From Lachnospiraceae bacterium (GTDB lineage: Bacteria > Bacillota > Clostridia > Lachnospirales > Lachnospiraceae), in contig JAFSKT010000076.1 in NCBI GenBank assembly GCA_017448845.1, positions 1 through 41,131 of the forward strand: a stretch of 41,131 bases of DNA. Direction: 5' to 3'. Shown piece by piece: positions 25,302 through 33,612 of this stretch (position 1 is its first letter; each line of letters starts with the position of its first letter). The notes beneath the pieces were generated by a model. It made no database searches and was not told where the DNA came from. It saw only the letters and a program-made list of their open reading frames with translations. The translations under genes and the position numbers were made by a program.

Positions 25302-25791
25302 CTTCTTCCCCCGCCTTGCTCAAAAAATCCTCTAAGAGGCTGTTATCTGTTTCAGCGTTATTGCTGCCCGCTGCGATCTTCTTTGCGGCTGCGGAAACTA
25401 TCTCCGCGATCTTTCTCTCCTGCTCGGCATCCCTTACAGCAGCTTCCATCTCGGCTTTCCTGCCCGCATCCTCTATGATCTGTTCAGCCCGCTTATTTGC
25501 GTCGTTGATAATCCGGTCGTACTCTTCAACCGCTTTCCTGTTTGCCTCAGAAAGCCTGGTTTTCTCGGCTTCCTCGATCTCAGCCACTTTTTCACTGTAT
25601 TTCTTTTTCAGTTCCTCGGCTTCTTCAGCGGCTTTTTCCGCATTTTCCTTGTTCTCCACTATGCGGTTTGCCCGTTCCTGCAGTATCTTATCAACAGGCG
25701 CAAATAAAAAGCGCTTGAGGATAAAGAACAATATAAGGACATTGGCAATAGTAAAAGCTATTGATGCCGGATGTATGGAAACGATCCCCAT
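25291..25791 (-). CDS. atpF: Fo ATP synthase subunit b
   Basis: The 166-residue protein has one N-terminal membrane helix (about 8-28) followed by a long charged coiled coil, with Phe-Ala-Pro-Val-Asp-Lys-Ile-Leu-x-Glu-Arg at the junction. It is the peripheral stalk dimer. The C-terminus is ordinary in length, so the missing part of delta has not been fused here. The start follows AAGGAGGTTGATCC, and the end overlaps the delta-alpha gene. Confidence 0.94.
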   Translation of the reverse strand: MGIVSIHPASIAFTIANVLILFFILKRFLFAPVDKILQERANRIVENKENAEKAAEEAEELKKKYSEKVAEIEEAEKTRLSEANRKAVEEYDRIINDANKRAEQIIEDAGRKAEMEAAVRDAEQERKIAEIVSAAAKKIAAGSNNAETDNSLLEDFLSKAGEEDGN

Positions 25792-25813
25792 GGATCAACC
25801 TCCTTTATAAGTA

Positions 25814-26038
25814 TCACTTTCCAAGTACAAATATGATAAGTATGGCCGTAACAAGTGAATATATAGCGGTAGCCTCTGCAAGGGCCGCTCCCAGGATAAG
25901 GGTGGTACGGATCTTTCCTTCTGCCTCCGGCTGCCTAGCTACTGCGTCTGTAGCCTTAGCGGTGGCGATACCGATACCCACACCTGCTCCGATACATCCA
26001 AGTGCTGCGATTCCTGCTCCCAAAGCTGTTAAACTCAT
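25814..26038 (-). CDS. atpE: Fo ATP synthase subunit c
   Basis: The 74-residue proteolipid has two membrane helices around the polar loop Ala-Arg-Gln-Pro-Glu (34-38). The ion-binding carboxylate is Glu55. The residues that coordinate Na+ in Ilyobacter-type rings are not kept: the position of Gln32 is Ile22 and that of Ser66 is Ala56, while Thr57 and Tyr60 are kept. Proton coupling is therefore the better prediction. It lies 2 bp after atpB. Confidence 0.95.
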   Translation of the reverse strand: MSLTALGAGIAALGCIGAGVGIGIATAKATDAVARQPEAEGKIRTTLILGAALAEATAIYSLVTAILIIFVLGK

Positions 26039-26040
26039 TT

Positions 26041-26751
26041 TTATCCCTCCTGTTCTACTGCTTCGCTAATGTATATGGACGTAAGAAAAACAAAAACATA
26101 TGCCTGTAACAGCGCATCAAATATCTCAAAATAGCAACTGAACGGAACGGGGATCGCAAGAGGAACAAGGATCTTTAAGAGCTCCATGATGATGAATCCA
26201 CCGAAAATGTTACCGAAAAGTCGCATACAAAGTGAGAGCGGCTTGATTATGATCTCGAGAATATTGATGGGTGTGATTATAGCGATAGGTTTTGTGAAAG
26301 ACTTAAGCCATCCCCCCACGCCTTTCCTGTGGATGCCTGCGATCTCAACAATGACTATGCTCATAAGAGCCAGTGCTATGGTCACGTTTAAGTCCTTTGT
26401 GGGCGGCTTCATGAAAGTATATTCATCAGAAACGGCAGTCTCAATGAGTGCCGAAAGATTTGTCAGTCCGATAAAAAAGAGCATGGTGATGGTAAACCAG
26501 GAATAGCCCACGGCCTCATCTCCAAGCATGCTGTGCGTCAGATCCCTTACCCAGGTCACGAACGCTTCAACAGCCAGCTGTCTTTTCCCGGGATTTTCAA
26601 CGGTGAAACCCCTGGTAAGGAGAATACAGGCTATTAGTACGATCACCAATAAGATCCAAGTATTTACTATCGACTCCGTAATGACTACGGGGCCAATGGA
26701 AAACAGGGGCTTGACCCCAAGTTCTTCTACAAGTTTTTCCCCCAGACCCAA
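26041..26751 (-). CDS. atpB: Fo ATP synthase subunit a
   Basis: The 236-residue membrane protein has the essential Arg177 in Ser-Leu-Cys-Met-Arg-Leu-Phe-Gly-Asn, and the family features Leu-Thr-Asn-Leu-Ser and the C-terminal helix with Tyr-Val-Phe-Val-Phe-Leu. It starts with TTG at 26751, preceded by GGGGAGGAACT; no upstream ATG is available. It is the first gene of the operon. No atpI precedes it. Confidence 0.94.
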   Translation of the reverse strand: MGLGEKLVEELGVKPLFSIGPVVITESIVNTWILLVIVLIACILLTRGFTVENPGKRQLAVEAFVTWVRDLTHSMLGDEAVGYSWFTITMLFFIGLTNLSALIETAVSDEYTFMKPPTKDLNVTIALALMSIVIVEIAGIHRKGVGGWLKSFTKPIAIITPINILEIIIKPLSLCMRLFGNIFGGFIIMELLKILVPLAIPVPFSCYFEIFDALLQAYVFVFLTSIYISEAVEQEG

Positions 26752-26796
26752 CTTACAGTTCCTCCCCGGATGTCCGTATCAATGCAAAAACACTAC

Positions 26797-26924
26797 ATAT
26801 CTGTTCAAGACCCTCTGGTTTTGAACAGATATGACGCATTCGGTCAATTAAATCGTGCTTCGCACGATGGACCGAATGCCAAAATGCCAGGATCTTCGCA
26901 CGTCACTTGCGGTTCCGCAAGTGA
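26797..26924 (-). promoter_or_regulatory. Three long hairpins in the atp operon leader
   Basis: In transcription order: (1) 26924-26903, a 10-bp perfect stem around CTTGCGG-AA-CCGCAAG; (2) 26879-26836, a perfect 10-bp outer stem GCATTCGGTC/GACCGAATGC enclosing a perfect 7-bp ATCGTGC/GCACGAT hairpin; (3) 26832-26797, a 16-bp stem with one G-U pair and a 4-nt loop. Hairpins 2 and 3 are only 3 bp apart. None is followed by a convincing T run on the operon strand. Confidence 0.7.
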
Positions 26925-26957
26925 CTGTTCTGAATAGTTAAAACACTATATCAGTGC

Positions 26958-26986
26958 ATTATACTCCTTTAAGGGGAAAAGGTAAA
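26958..26986 (-). promoter_or_regulatory. Probable promoter of the atp-guaA operon
   Basis: A perfect TATAAT (26963-26958) lies 17 bp from TTTACC (26986-26981). Transcription from about 26950 would give a leader of about 200 nt that includes the three hairpins. Confidence 0.6.
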
Positions 26987-27005
26987 TGATAATTCGGGCA
27001 ACTGC

Positions 27006-27836
27006 TCAAAACAGTTCAAATACCGCATATGCGGATGTTCCGTAAACCTCCGGCGTTTTCCCGATAAGCTTTTCGGTTATGGAAAGGGCCATGGGATTGA
27101 TCGCCTGAAAAACTAAGGGGTTCAAACCGTATCCGTTGTTTTCAACAGCATCAAAAAATGACCGGATCAAAAGCAACAGCTGTTTATAAGCATTGTCCCT
27201 GCTATGAAGAAAGTCGATGATGATCCTGTCCCCCGCACCGGAACACAGAACTGTAGCCGCAACTTCTCCGTGCTTATCAAACACCGAAAGGCTGAGATCC
27301 CGTAACAACACATTATTCTTTAACGTATTTACAGGATATTCTCCCTCTTCAAGGAATTTCAGTACGGCATTTGTTTCCTTCCGATCCATTTCCGAAAGGG
27401 ACCTCACTGTTCCGGAGTATTCCTTTCCATAGATCCACTCTGTGGTAAAATCACTTTTTTTGGCCTCTTCCAGAGTAAAAGTGTATACAGAGGGTTCATT
27501 AATAACAATGAACCCAAGGGACAGAAGGAGTTCCTCCAGATCATCACTCTGTTTTAAGTAATTCGCTGTAATGAACCTGCCGCCGGCAGCCCTGGAAAAC
27601 ATGATAATATTATTAAGCAGCTCCCTTCCCAGGCCCCTTCTTCTGAAAGAAGGCGGGATAAAAATGGAATGAAGCACTGCCTCTTCGCCAGAGATACTGA
27701 AAATCGCAGTCCCCGCAGCAGTATCATCCTCGAAAAGCCCCAGATCTATCCTCTCTCCCTCTATAGGATATCCGGGTTCAAAAAGGATATTCTGAAACAA
27801 AGGCAGACTGGTATGATCGATCCCTATGATTTCCAT
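27006..27836 (-). CDS. GNAT-family N-acetyltransferase
   Basis: The 276-residue protein has an N-terminal GNAT domain. The acetyl-CoA loop is Phe-Arg-Arg-Arg-Gly-Leu-Gly-Arg-Glu-Leu (about 63-72), preceded by the strand Val-Leu-His-Ser-Ile-Phe-Ile. The C-terminal half (about 130-276) is a second, less recognisable domain that may be a degenerate GNAT fold. The acceptor is unknown. It starts 4 bp after the DUF4176 gene, so the two are probably co-transcribed. Confidence 0.82.
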   Translation of the reverse strand: MEIIGIDHTSLPLFQNILFEPGYPIEGERIDLGLFEDDTAAGTAIFSISGEEAVLHSIFIPPSFRRRGLGRELLNNIIMFSRAAGGRFITANYLKQSDDLEELLLSLGFIVINEPSVYTFTLEEAKKSDFTTEWIYGKEYSGTVRSLSEMDRKETNAVLKFLEEGEYPVNTLKNNVLLRDLSLSVFDKHGEVAATVLCSGAGDRIIIDFLHSRDNAYKQLLLLIRSFFDAVENNGYGLNPLVFQAINPMALSITEKLIGKTPEVYGTSAYAVFELF

Positions 27837-27840
27837 ATGA

Positions 27841-28143
27841 TCACTCCTTCGGTACTATCTCTCCGTCCTTTATCTCCAGTTCTCCCAGCTCTGCCAGGAC
27901 TTCGCTGCGGAAATTCAGTTCTTCCTCATCCTGGAATCCTACGAAAAACACCTTTTCGATACCATCCCTGTTGAAGAAGTAATTGTTGTCATCACCTGTC
28001 ATACCCAGAGGATATATGCAGCCTACGTAGTCATATATCTCCTCCATTTTTTCATCCGACAGGATCCTTCCCATGATCATGAGCTTTGTCTTTGCGCCCT
28101 TTAACAAAACAACTGAGCCTATGGGTAATAAGTTTTCGTACAT
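27841..28143 (-). CDS. DUF4176 domain protein
   Basis: From the ATG at 28143 (site GGCGGAAG) the protein has 100 residues. The family block Leu-Leu-Pro-Ile-Gly-Ser-Val-Val-Leu-Leu-Lys-Gly (5-16), then Leu-Met-Ile-Met-Gly-Arg and Tyr-Asp-Tyr-Val-Gly-Cys-x-Tyr-Pro-Leu-Gly, and later Phe-Phe-Asn-Arg-x-x-Ile, match DUF4176. This family often accompanies type VII secretion or its substrates in Firmicutes, but no EssC/YukB core gene is visible in the window. Its place directly after the 958-residue protein suggests a functional link. Confidence 0.75.
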   Translation of the reverse strand: MYENLLPIGSVVLLKGAKTKLMIMGRILSDEKMEEIYDYVGCIYPLGMTGDDNNYFFNRDGIEKVFFVGFQDEEELNFRSEVLAELGELEIKDGEIVPKE

Positions 28144-28205
28144 GATTCTTCCGCCTTTCATAATAGTATTTGTTATAGAGTACTATGTTTCCGGTTCAAT
28201 ATTGG

Positions 28206-31082
28206 TCATTTTTTACTTTGATGATAGTAATGGCGATAAAGTGGTTGCCTTGGTTTCCGCCGCAGGAACCAAAAACATCCCGCCCTTCTCTTATAATATG
28301 TCAAACTATCAAAATCTTCTTCTTCGTCAAAAACCATCCCTGTCTCCTTCTCTTTATGTTCAAGAACAGCCGCTTCTTCTAACGGCGTCTTCTCATCTGT
28401 TGATTCTGCTTCAGATTCCCCGTCTTTCTTTTGGGGTCCGCTGACAGTCACTGCTTTTGCCGAATCTACCGTTTCCCCGTCTTCAGATTCCCCGTCTTTC
28501 TTTTGGGGTCCACTGACAGTCACTACTTTTGCCGAATCTACCGTTTCCCCGTCTTCGTCTTTCTTGTCTTCTACCCCCACACTGTCGGATCCGGCCTTTT
28601 GATCTTTTTCTTCAGTCTGTTTGGTCTTACGCTTACTGTACCACGAAAGGCCTTGTTTTATTATGGCTTCCTTAATCTGACTTACCCAGTAGCTGGCATC
28701 TATATCTATGTCCATATTCAGCCCAAGTCCCAATGCCGCGCCTACGCTGAATCCTACCTTGCCCTCAACAGCAGCATATCCTCCGATAGAACCGGCCACA
28801 GATCCTGCCTGCCCTGAAATACCAACGCCAACCTTTATACCCAAAAAAGTAATGGACGCTTTAACCTTTCCGGTCACCACAGAGGCCTGGCCTCCGATCA
28901 TTCCTACAACACCGTGATACCTTTGACCATCCTTTTCGAACGATCCGACTTTGGCTGCAACCTCTCCGGATGCCGATCCTATTTCCCCCTCAAATGACAG
29001 TTCTGCCCCAAACAATCCCTTCTTTTTAGCAGACAAAACCTTTCCTTTATCCTTCTCCTCTTCCTTTTTAGCGGGAGAATAGGCAGACACTCCCACTCTT
29101 GTCCTCAGGAAACTGGCTGATACCTTACCGGCAATGCCGGCTTCCATCTCAATTTTATCAGTACTTGCAGAAAAAGACGCTCCCACGCTGCCCGATGCTT
29201 TAATCTCACCGACAACAACCTCGGCTGACGCTTTTACCACTCCGTCCTTGCTTTGATAGTAATCACCTACTTCCACGCCCCTTAAGGTTGCGCTGGCGCC
29301 TATGGAAGTACCAACCTTCAGTCCCTTTTCCTCTACATCCGCTGTGTGCAAGCTGTTATTATGCTTTTCGCTTGAAAAACCGCTTAATCCGGGAGAAACC
29401 GTAAGGCTCGTTCTCTTTGTACCCACTGCCACATATGCCCCTACCCGTCCCGGGTCCGGACCGGCCTCTTTTCTATACAGTCCTTTTCCTTCGCTAACGC
29501 GCTTTACTCCCTGCTTTTCCAGCACCTTTATGCGACGGATGGCATCCAGGTAATCCGCCAGATCGTCTCTTCCGTCAGACCTGCATTCCGCAATCTTCTT
29601 TGCCAGGCCTTCAGTGGTCATCCATTTGGTATCAGACTGTCTCATTACCATATAGAAAGGACTGCTGATTATATCCATTTTCGCCCGGTAAAAATCAAGC
29701 TGTCCGGCAAACTTTTTGGATTTGGCAGTGATCTCATCCGCGTTGGCCAGTGAAGCCAGGCTGGGAAGACTCATAAGCGAAGCGATCCTCGCGTATCTTT
29801 CCAGTGTCTTATACCTCTCTTCGAAGGTCTTGACGAATTCCTTATCATCGGAATAATCGACAAAGTCCCTGCTGCAGCCCATCATCTCATCAATGTCTGC
29901 AAGAACTTCAGAAAGCTTAACAGCTGTTTTTCCGCTAGTTACTTCTGCCTGCGCTCTGGAGACAGTTGAAGCATCTCTCTCTTTTGAACGAGCCTCAATA
30001 ATAACCCTTCTGTAAATCCGTTCTAATTCTTCTTTCAGAATCGGCAGCTGATCGGTAGTTGTTGTGGTAGTTGTTGTGGTGGTGGTAGAGGTCTTGGACG
30101 GATGCTCCAATGCATAAATCTGAGCCCTGAGAGTAGATATTTCATCCAGAACCTCATCGCTTATATGCGCCATTAAGGGAATAAGGGCCTCCTGATTGTC
30201 CCCCTCCATAAGATCCTCAACCATAGTCTCTTCTTCAGCCGATAACTTATGTTTCTTGGACACTGTCGATCCGGCATTCGAATCATCCGAATCATCCGAA
30301 TCATCTGAATCATCTGAATCATCTGAATCATCTATTTCACGATTTTTGTCTATAGCACTACTTAAGACAATTCTGCTTATGACCTTTCTTAAGTCTTCTT
30401 TTAAACCGGACAAGGTGTCCGACGAACCTCCTCCGGATTCCTTCAGCTCTCTTATTCTGTTACGGATTTCTGTTATATCCGCTAAGTTCGCCTCGCTTAT
30501 GTATTTTTTATAGGGTTCAAGTTTCGCATCAAGATCACCCTCCATGATACTGTCAATCAGGGTTCTTTCTTTATCCGTCAACAGCTCTTCAGGTGTCAAT
30601 TCTACTAATTTGGGCAGCGGACCTATCCCGCGACTCAGAACCTGCCCCTCCCCTGTCTCCTGAAATCTGCCCATCTCAGCTCTCCAGGTCTGGGCGCCCA
30701 GCTCTTTTTCGGTCCTCCATTCCTGGCAGGCCTTCAGGTCATAAAAGTCCCTTTTCTTTTCATAACCCTGTCTTCTGAGGTAATGAGATTTTTTGCTGAC
30801 ATTTTTGCCGGAATTAAACTCCTGCAAAACATCCAGTGAAGCCTCCTCTGCGACTTTTTTAGCAGCTTCAAGCTCAGGATTTTTTCTTAAAAAAACCTTC
30901 CTCATACTTGCGATCCGTTTGCTGATTTTAAGCGTTCCCACCCAGCTTTGGGATGCTGAAACGGTGCCTGCCTGTGCTGAAGACGCCGCAGACGCCGATG
31001 AAGTCTTAGTGGCTGAAACTGAACCACTTAAGCTATCGCTCCTTTTGCGTTTTTCCTGTTCGCTCTCCGTTAATTGACCCAT
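28206..31082 (-). CDS. Large multidomain repeat protein, candidate secreted or polymorphic-toxin-like protein
   Basis: The 958-residue protein starts behind GAGGTGAGAAGG. Visible parts are a Ser/Ala-rich start (15-45); a basic helical region; helical repeat A (about 165-250); an Asp-Ser-Asp repeat (about 250-268); helical repeat B (about 275-370), similar to A in Glu-x-x-x-Val/Ile-x-x-Leu/Ile-Met-Glu-Gly-Asp; a run of 12 Thr inside B; a helical region (390-520); a Gly/Ala/Val-rich region with alternating polar and hydrophobic residues (about 570-800); two 24-residue repeats (about 842-890); and a basic aromatic tail. There is no signal peptide. I do not recognise the whole protein. The alternating beta-rich region recalls segments of Firmicutes polymorphic toxins, and the DUF4176 neighbour fits such a role; both are inferences. 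Confidence 0.8.
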   Translation of the reverse strand: MGQLTESEQEKRKRSDSLSGSVSATKTSSASAASSAQAGTVSASQSWVGTLKISKRIASMRKVFLRKNPELEAAKKVAEEASLDVLQEFNSGKNVSKKSHYLRRQGYEKKRDFYDLKACQEWRTEKELGAQTWRAEMGRFQETGEGQVLSRGIGPLPKLVELTPEELLTDKERTLIDSIMEGDLDAKLEPYKKYISEANLADITEIRNRIRELKESGGGSSDTLSGLKEDLRKVISRIVLSSAIDKNREIDDSDDSDDSDDSDDSDDSNAGSTVSKKHKLSAEEETMVEDLMEGDNQEALIPLMAHISDEVLDEISTLRAQIYALEHPSKTSTTTTTTTTTTTDQLPILKEELERIYRRVIIEARSKERDASTVSRAQAEVTSGKTAVKLSEVLADIDEMMGCSRDFVDYSDDKEFVKTFEERYKTLERYARIASLMSLPSLASLANADEITAKSKKFAGQLDFYRAKMDIISSPFYMVMRQSDTKWMTTEGLAKKIAECRSDGRDDLADYLDAIRRIKVLEKQGVKRVSEGKGLYRKEAGPDPGRVGAYVAVGTKRTSLTVSPGLSGFSSEKHNNSLHTADVEEKGLKVGTSIGASATLRGVEVGDYYQSKDGVVKASAEVVVGEIKASGSVGASFSASTDKIEMEAGIAGKVSASFLRTRVGVSAYSPAKKEEEKDKGKVLSAKKKGLFGAELSFEGEIGSASGEVAAKVGSFEKDGQRYHGVVGMIGGQASVVTGKVKASITFLGIKVGVGISGQAGSVAGSIGGYAAVEGKVGFSVGAALGLGLNMDIDIDASYWVSQIKEAIIKQGLSWYSKRKTKQTEEKDQKAGSDSVGVEDKKDEDGETVDSAKVVTVSGPQKKDGESEDGETVDSAKAVTVSGPQKKDGESEAESTDEKTPLEEAAVLEHKEKETGMVFDEEEDFDSLTYYKRRAGCFWFLRRKPRQPLYRHYYHQSKK
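28412..28555. repeat. 72-bp direct repeat (two copies) inside the large protein gene
   Basis: Two nearly identical in-frame 72-bp units start at 28412 and 28484 and encode a 24-residue unit containing Asp-Gly-Glu-Thr-Val-Asp-Ser-Ala-Lys. The few differences suggest recent duplication. Confidence 0.85.
30279..30333. repeat. 9-bp microsatellite encoding Asp-Ser-Asp repeats
   Basis: About six copies of GAATCATCC/T in a row keep the reading frame (9 bp) and encode an acidic linker between the two helical repeats of the large protein. Confidence 0.8.
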
Positions 31083-31141
31083 ACCTTCTCACCTCACACA
31101 TAACTACTGCTCCTGCAGCTTAATACCCCGTCGTACATAGG

Positions 31142-31170
31142 ATTATACGTTCAGGCGCTTACCCCTGGCA
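31142..31170 (-). promoter_or_regulatory. Possible promoter for the large protein gene
   Basis: A perfect TATAAT (31147-31142) has a poor -35 (TGCCAG) at 17 bp. It lies 60 bp upstream of the start codon and would separate this unit from the VWA gene. Confidence 0.45.
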
Positions 31171-31185
31171 CCCTTAAAAGTGTAT

Positions 31186-32853
31186 TTATAACTGCACATT
31201 AAACAGGTTTCTTAACTGGTTTACTATATCATCCGAGCTGGCGTTGATAAGTGCTGCTTCGTTTACGGAAGACAGAGTCCTCAGCTGGTCCTCAGCGTCA
31301 CCGCCGCTCAGATTATAGCCTATGGAATATACGGGAACATCCAGACCTCCCACGATCCTTGACGCTCTCTTAAGATCCACGCCCCTGTTGGCATCCCCGT
31401 CTGAAAGAACGAAGAGCATGGGTTTGGCATCAGGTACCTCTTCCATCTTCTCTTCGATCATCTTTAAGCCCACCAGAACTGCGTTATATGTAGCTGTTCC
31501 CCCGGAGGCTGTAAGGGATTTGACCGCACCGGAGAAATATGCCCTCTGGGTGGCGTCAAACTGTTCAACCGGCAGGTTTATATATACATCTTCATTATAG
31601 GATATCAGTCCTATATAGTGATCATCGCTTATATATTTGGAAGAAGCCAGCAGGGATTCCTTCAGGGAGTTGATGGGCATTCCGTCCATGGATCCGGAAA
31701 TATCGGACACAAAGACTGCTATGACCGGTCTTCCTCCGTCCTTAGACGCTTTCCAGACCTTCTGAGCTGCTATATAACCTGATCCGTCTAAGCCCGATTC
31801 CTGGGAAACATACTCATCATGCTGGTTAAAGCCCTTATCGGAAGCCAGTCTCTGCATCTTGTCGGAAAGACAGAATTCGGTAAAAAGCCTTGCCGCAGCC
31901 TGCTTTTCCTCGGAAACATAATCAAAGGTATACACCGGATGATCATGTCTTATACCCGCCGGAGTGTAGACATACTTCCTGAGCTCAGGGGTATTCCTGT
32001 ATGCCTGCTCCTCCATGACCATGGCCTTGATGATACCTTTTTCAGCCTGTTCCCTCAGCACTGCCGTTGTATATGCTACAGGGGGAGATTGCTTCTGATA
32101 GTCGAGAAGCTTCTCCGAAGCTGTGTCTGACAGAGGATCCGAAGGATCAAAGGCCTTCAGCATAGCGGTAAGGATATTCAAACCGGTTGACGAGGTATAG
32201 GGATTTGTGTAGGCAAAGGTCAGGTCTCCAGCAAGGGAAGCCTCCAGCACCTTATCCACTGTAACGTCACCGTACTTTGAAACAAAGCCGTCGTAGGTAT
32301 TCTTTTCCATAAGAATGCCCGCAGTATTTCCGGCGATACGGTCTTCCAGCTCTATAACCTTGAATCCACTGGCCTTCAGCATTTCTCCCCAGGCGTTGTT
32401 GGAAGGAACGAAGACATCCGGGCGGTAATTTCCGTCGTTCATATAGGTAACCACTTCACCGGAGGTGATCTTCCTCACGGATACAGATACTTTCCTGCCG
32501 TCTATGGTCTGATTTGACCTGTTAAAGTTCTCCGCCACCTCTATCATCCAGTCATCCGGCGCTTTGGAACTCATTTCCGTAGCAGCGGCGATCTCAATAT
32601 CTATATCTCCCCGTCCTTCAGCAACTATAGGGAAGGTATCAATACTTGCAAGGCTGGTTACCGTATCCTCAGTATTATAGATATCAAGCGGCGCACTGAT
32701 GGAGACCGGCGCGATCTTTTCGTAGTAGACATCCAGCTCCTTCATACTTTCTTCCTTTGAATATCTGGAAGAATCATCCGAAATATTCACAGAGCAGGCC
32801 GTAAATGCAAAAACCATGCTTACTGTCAAAAGTAAAGATATTATCTTTTTCAA
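31186..32853 (-). CDS. Lipoprotein with solute-binding-like domain and C-terminal VWA domain
   Basis: The 555-residue protein starts with TTG at 32853, overlapping the stop of the preceding gene (TTGA), with GGAGGGG as site. The signal peptide ends Phe-Ala-Phe-Thr-Ala-Cys20. Residues about 75-355 resemble an extracellular solute-binding fold (Asp-Val-Phe-Val-Pro-Ser-Asn-Asn-Ala-Trp, Tyr-Thr-Asn-Pro-Tyr). Residues about 375-550 are a von Willebrand A domain with a complete MIDAS: Asp-x-Ser-Gly-Ser, the Thr in Gly-Gly-Thr-Ala-Thr and the Asp in Leu-Ser-Asp-Gly-Asp. It should be anchored outside the cell and bind a metal-dependent partner. It forms an operon with the XpaC-like and TelA genes. 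Confidence 0.85.
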   Translation of the reverse strand: MKKIISLLLTVSMVFAFTACSVNISDDSSRYSKEESMKELDVYYEKIAPVSISAPLDIYNTEDTVTSLASIDTFPIVAEGRGDIDIEIAAATEMSSKAPDDWMIEVAENFNRSNQTIDGRKVSVSVRKITSGEVVTYMNDGNYRPDVFVPSNNAWGEMLKASGFKVIELEDRIAGNTAGILMEKNTYDGFVSKYGDVTVDKVLEASLAGDLTFAYTNPYTSSTGLNILTAMLKAFDPSDPLSDTASEKLLDYQKQSPPVAYTTAVLREQAEKGIIKAMVMEEQAYRNTPELRKYVYTPAGIRHDHPVYTFDYVSEEKQAAARLFTEFCLSDKMQRLASDKGFNQHDEYVSQESGLDGSGYIAAQKVWKASKDGGRPVIAVFVSDISGSMDGMPINSLKESLLASSKYISDDHYIGLISYNEDVYINLPVEQFDATQRAYFSGAVKSLTASGGTATYNAVLVGLKMIEEKMEEVPDAKPMLFVLSDGDANRGVDLKRASRIVGGLDVPVYSIGYNLSGGDAEDQLRTLSSVNEAALINASSDDIVNQLRNLFNVQL

Positions 32854-33602
32854 AGCTGTTCCCCTCCGTTTATGGTGTTCCTTATGGTCCTGATCCAGCT
32901 GTCCAGGAGACTTCTGTCCGGATTCTCCTGCTCATTATAGCTGTCGATCCAATCGGCAGAAACCTTGCGAAGCTCTTTGGACTGATCGAGAAGTTCCCGG
33001 TTCTTGCTTAAGGATCTCTCTATCTTATCCATGTCAAATTTGCTCTCATCCGCTGTAGGCCCGGAAACAATACACTGATTTACTATCCCTCTGTAATTAA
33101 GGCAGATCTCATGCTCCACCTGCTCCAGAGTATTCACCGTATCTTTTAAGTATGCGGCGTCATTGCTCTCAAGCAGCATCTGCTGGCGTTTCTGCAGCTC
33201 ATCCATGCGGTCAAGCTGGGACAGGCATCTGTCCATCAGGTTCACCGCCCCAGGCGTAGATTCCTTTATCTGTTCCAGCCTCTTTCTGGTATTCACCGGA
33301 TTTCCCGCATCCAGTCTGTACTGCTCAGCGATATCATTATGGATATCTAAGGATTTGAGCCTTTTTTCCTCAAGCATCTCCTGCCTGTGTATCTTAGCAG
33401 CACTGGAAATAAGCCTGACAGACGAAACTGCAAAACCCGCCCCGAAAATAATGGGGACTGCCCTTGAAATGGCGGTTGCCGTCCGTATGCCAAGAGATAT
33501 TATCATTGCAGGGGAAAGCAGCTTCATAAGAAAAAATGAACCTGCTGCAAGCCCTGCAAAAATAATTGTCCGTATCAACTTTTCCCTTAAAATGTCTCTC
33601 AT
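32850..33602 (-). CDS. XpaC-like membrane protein (5-bromo-4-chloroindolyl phosphate hydrolysis family)
   Basis: The 250-residue protein has two N-terminal hydrophobic helices (about 10-30 and 40-62) and a long helical cytoplasmic part. Pairing with a TelA protein matches Bacillus xpaC-yaaN. The family name derives from an old phenotype and does not state a function. It starts 10 bp after telA with a weak site (AGGAA) and overlaps the VWA gene by 4 bp. Confidence 0.72.
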   Translation of the reverse strand: MRDILREKLIRTIIFAGLAAGSFFLMKLLSPAMIISLGIRTATAISRAVPIIFGAGFAVSSVRLISSAAKIHRQEMLEEKRLKSLDIHNDIAEQYRLDAGNPVNTRKRLEQIKESTPGAVNLMDRCLSQLDRMDELQKRQQMLLESNDAAYLKDTVNTLEQVEHEICLNYRGIVNQCIVSGPTADESKFDMDKIERSLSKNRELLDQSKELRKVSADWIDSYNEQENPDRSLLDSWIRTIRNTINGGEQL

Positions 33603-33612
33603 TTCCTATATA

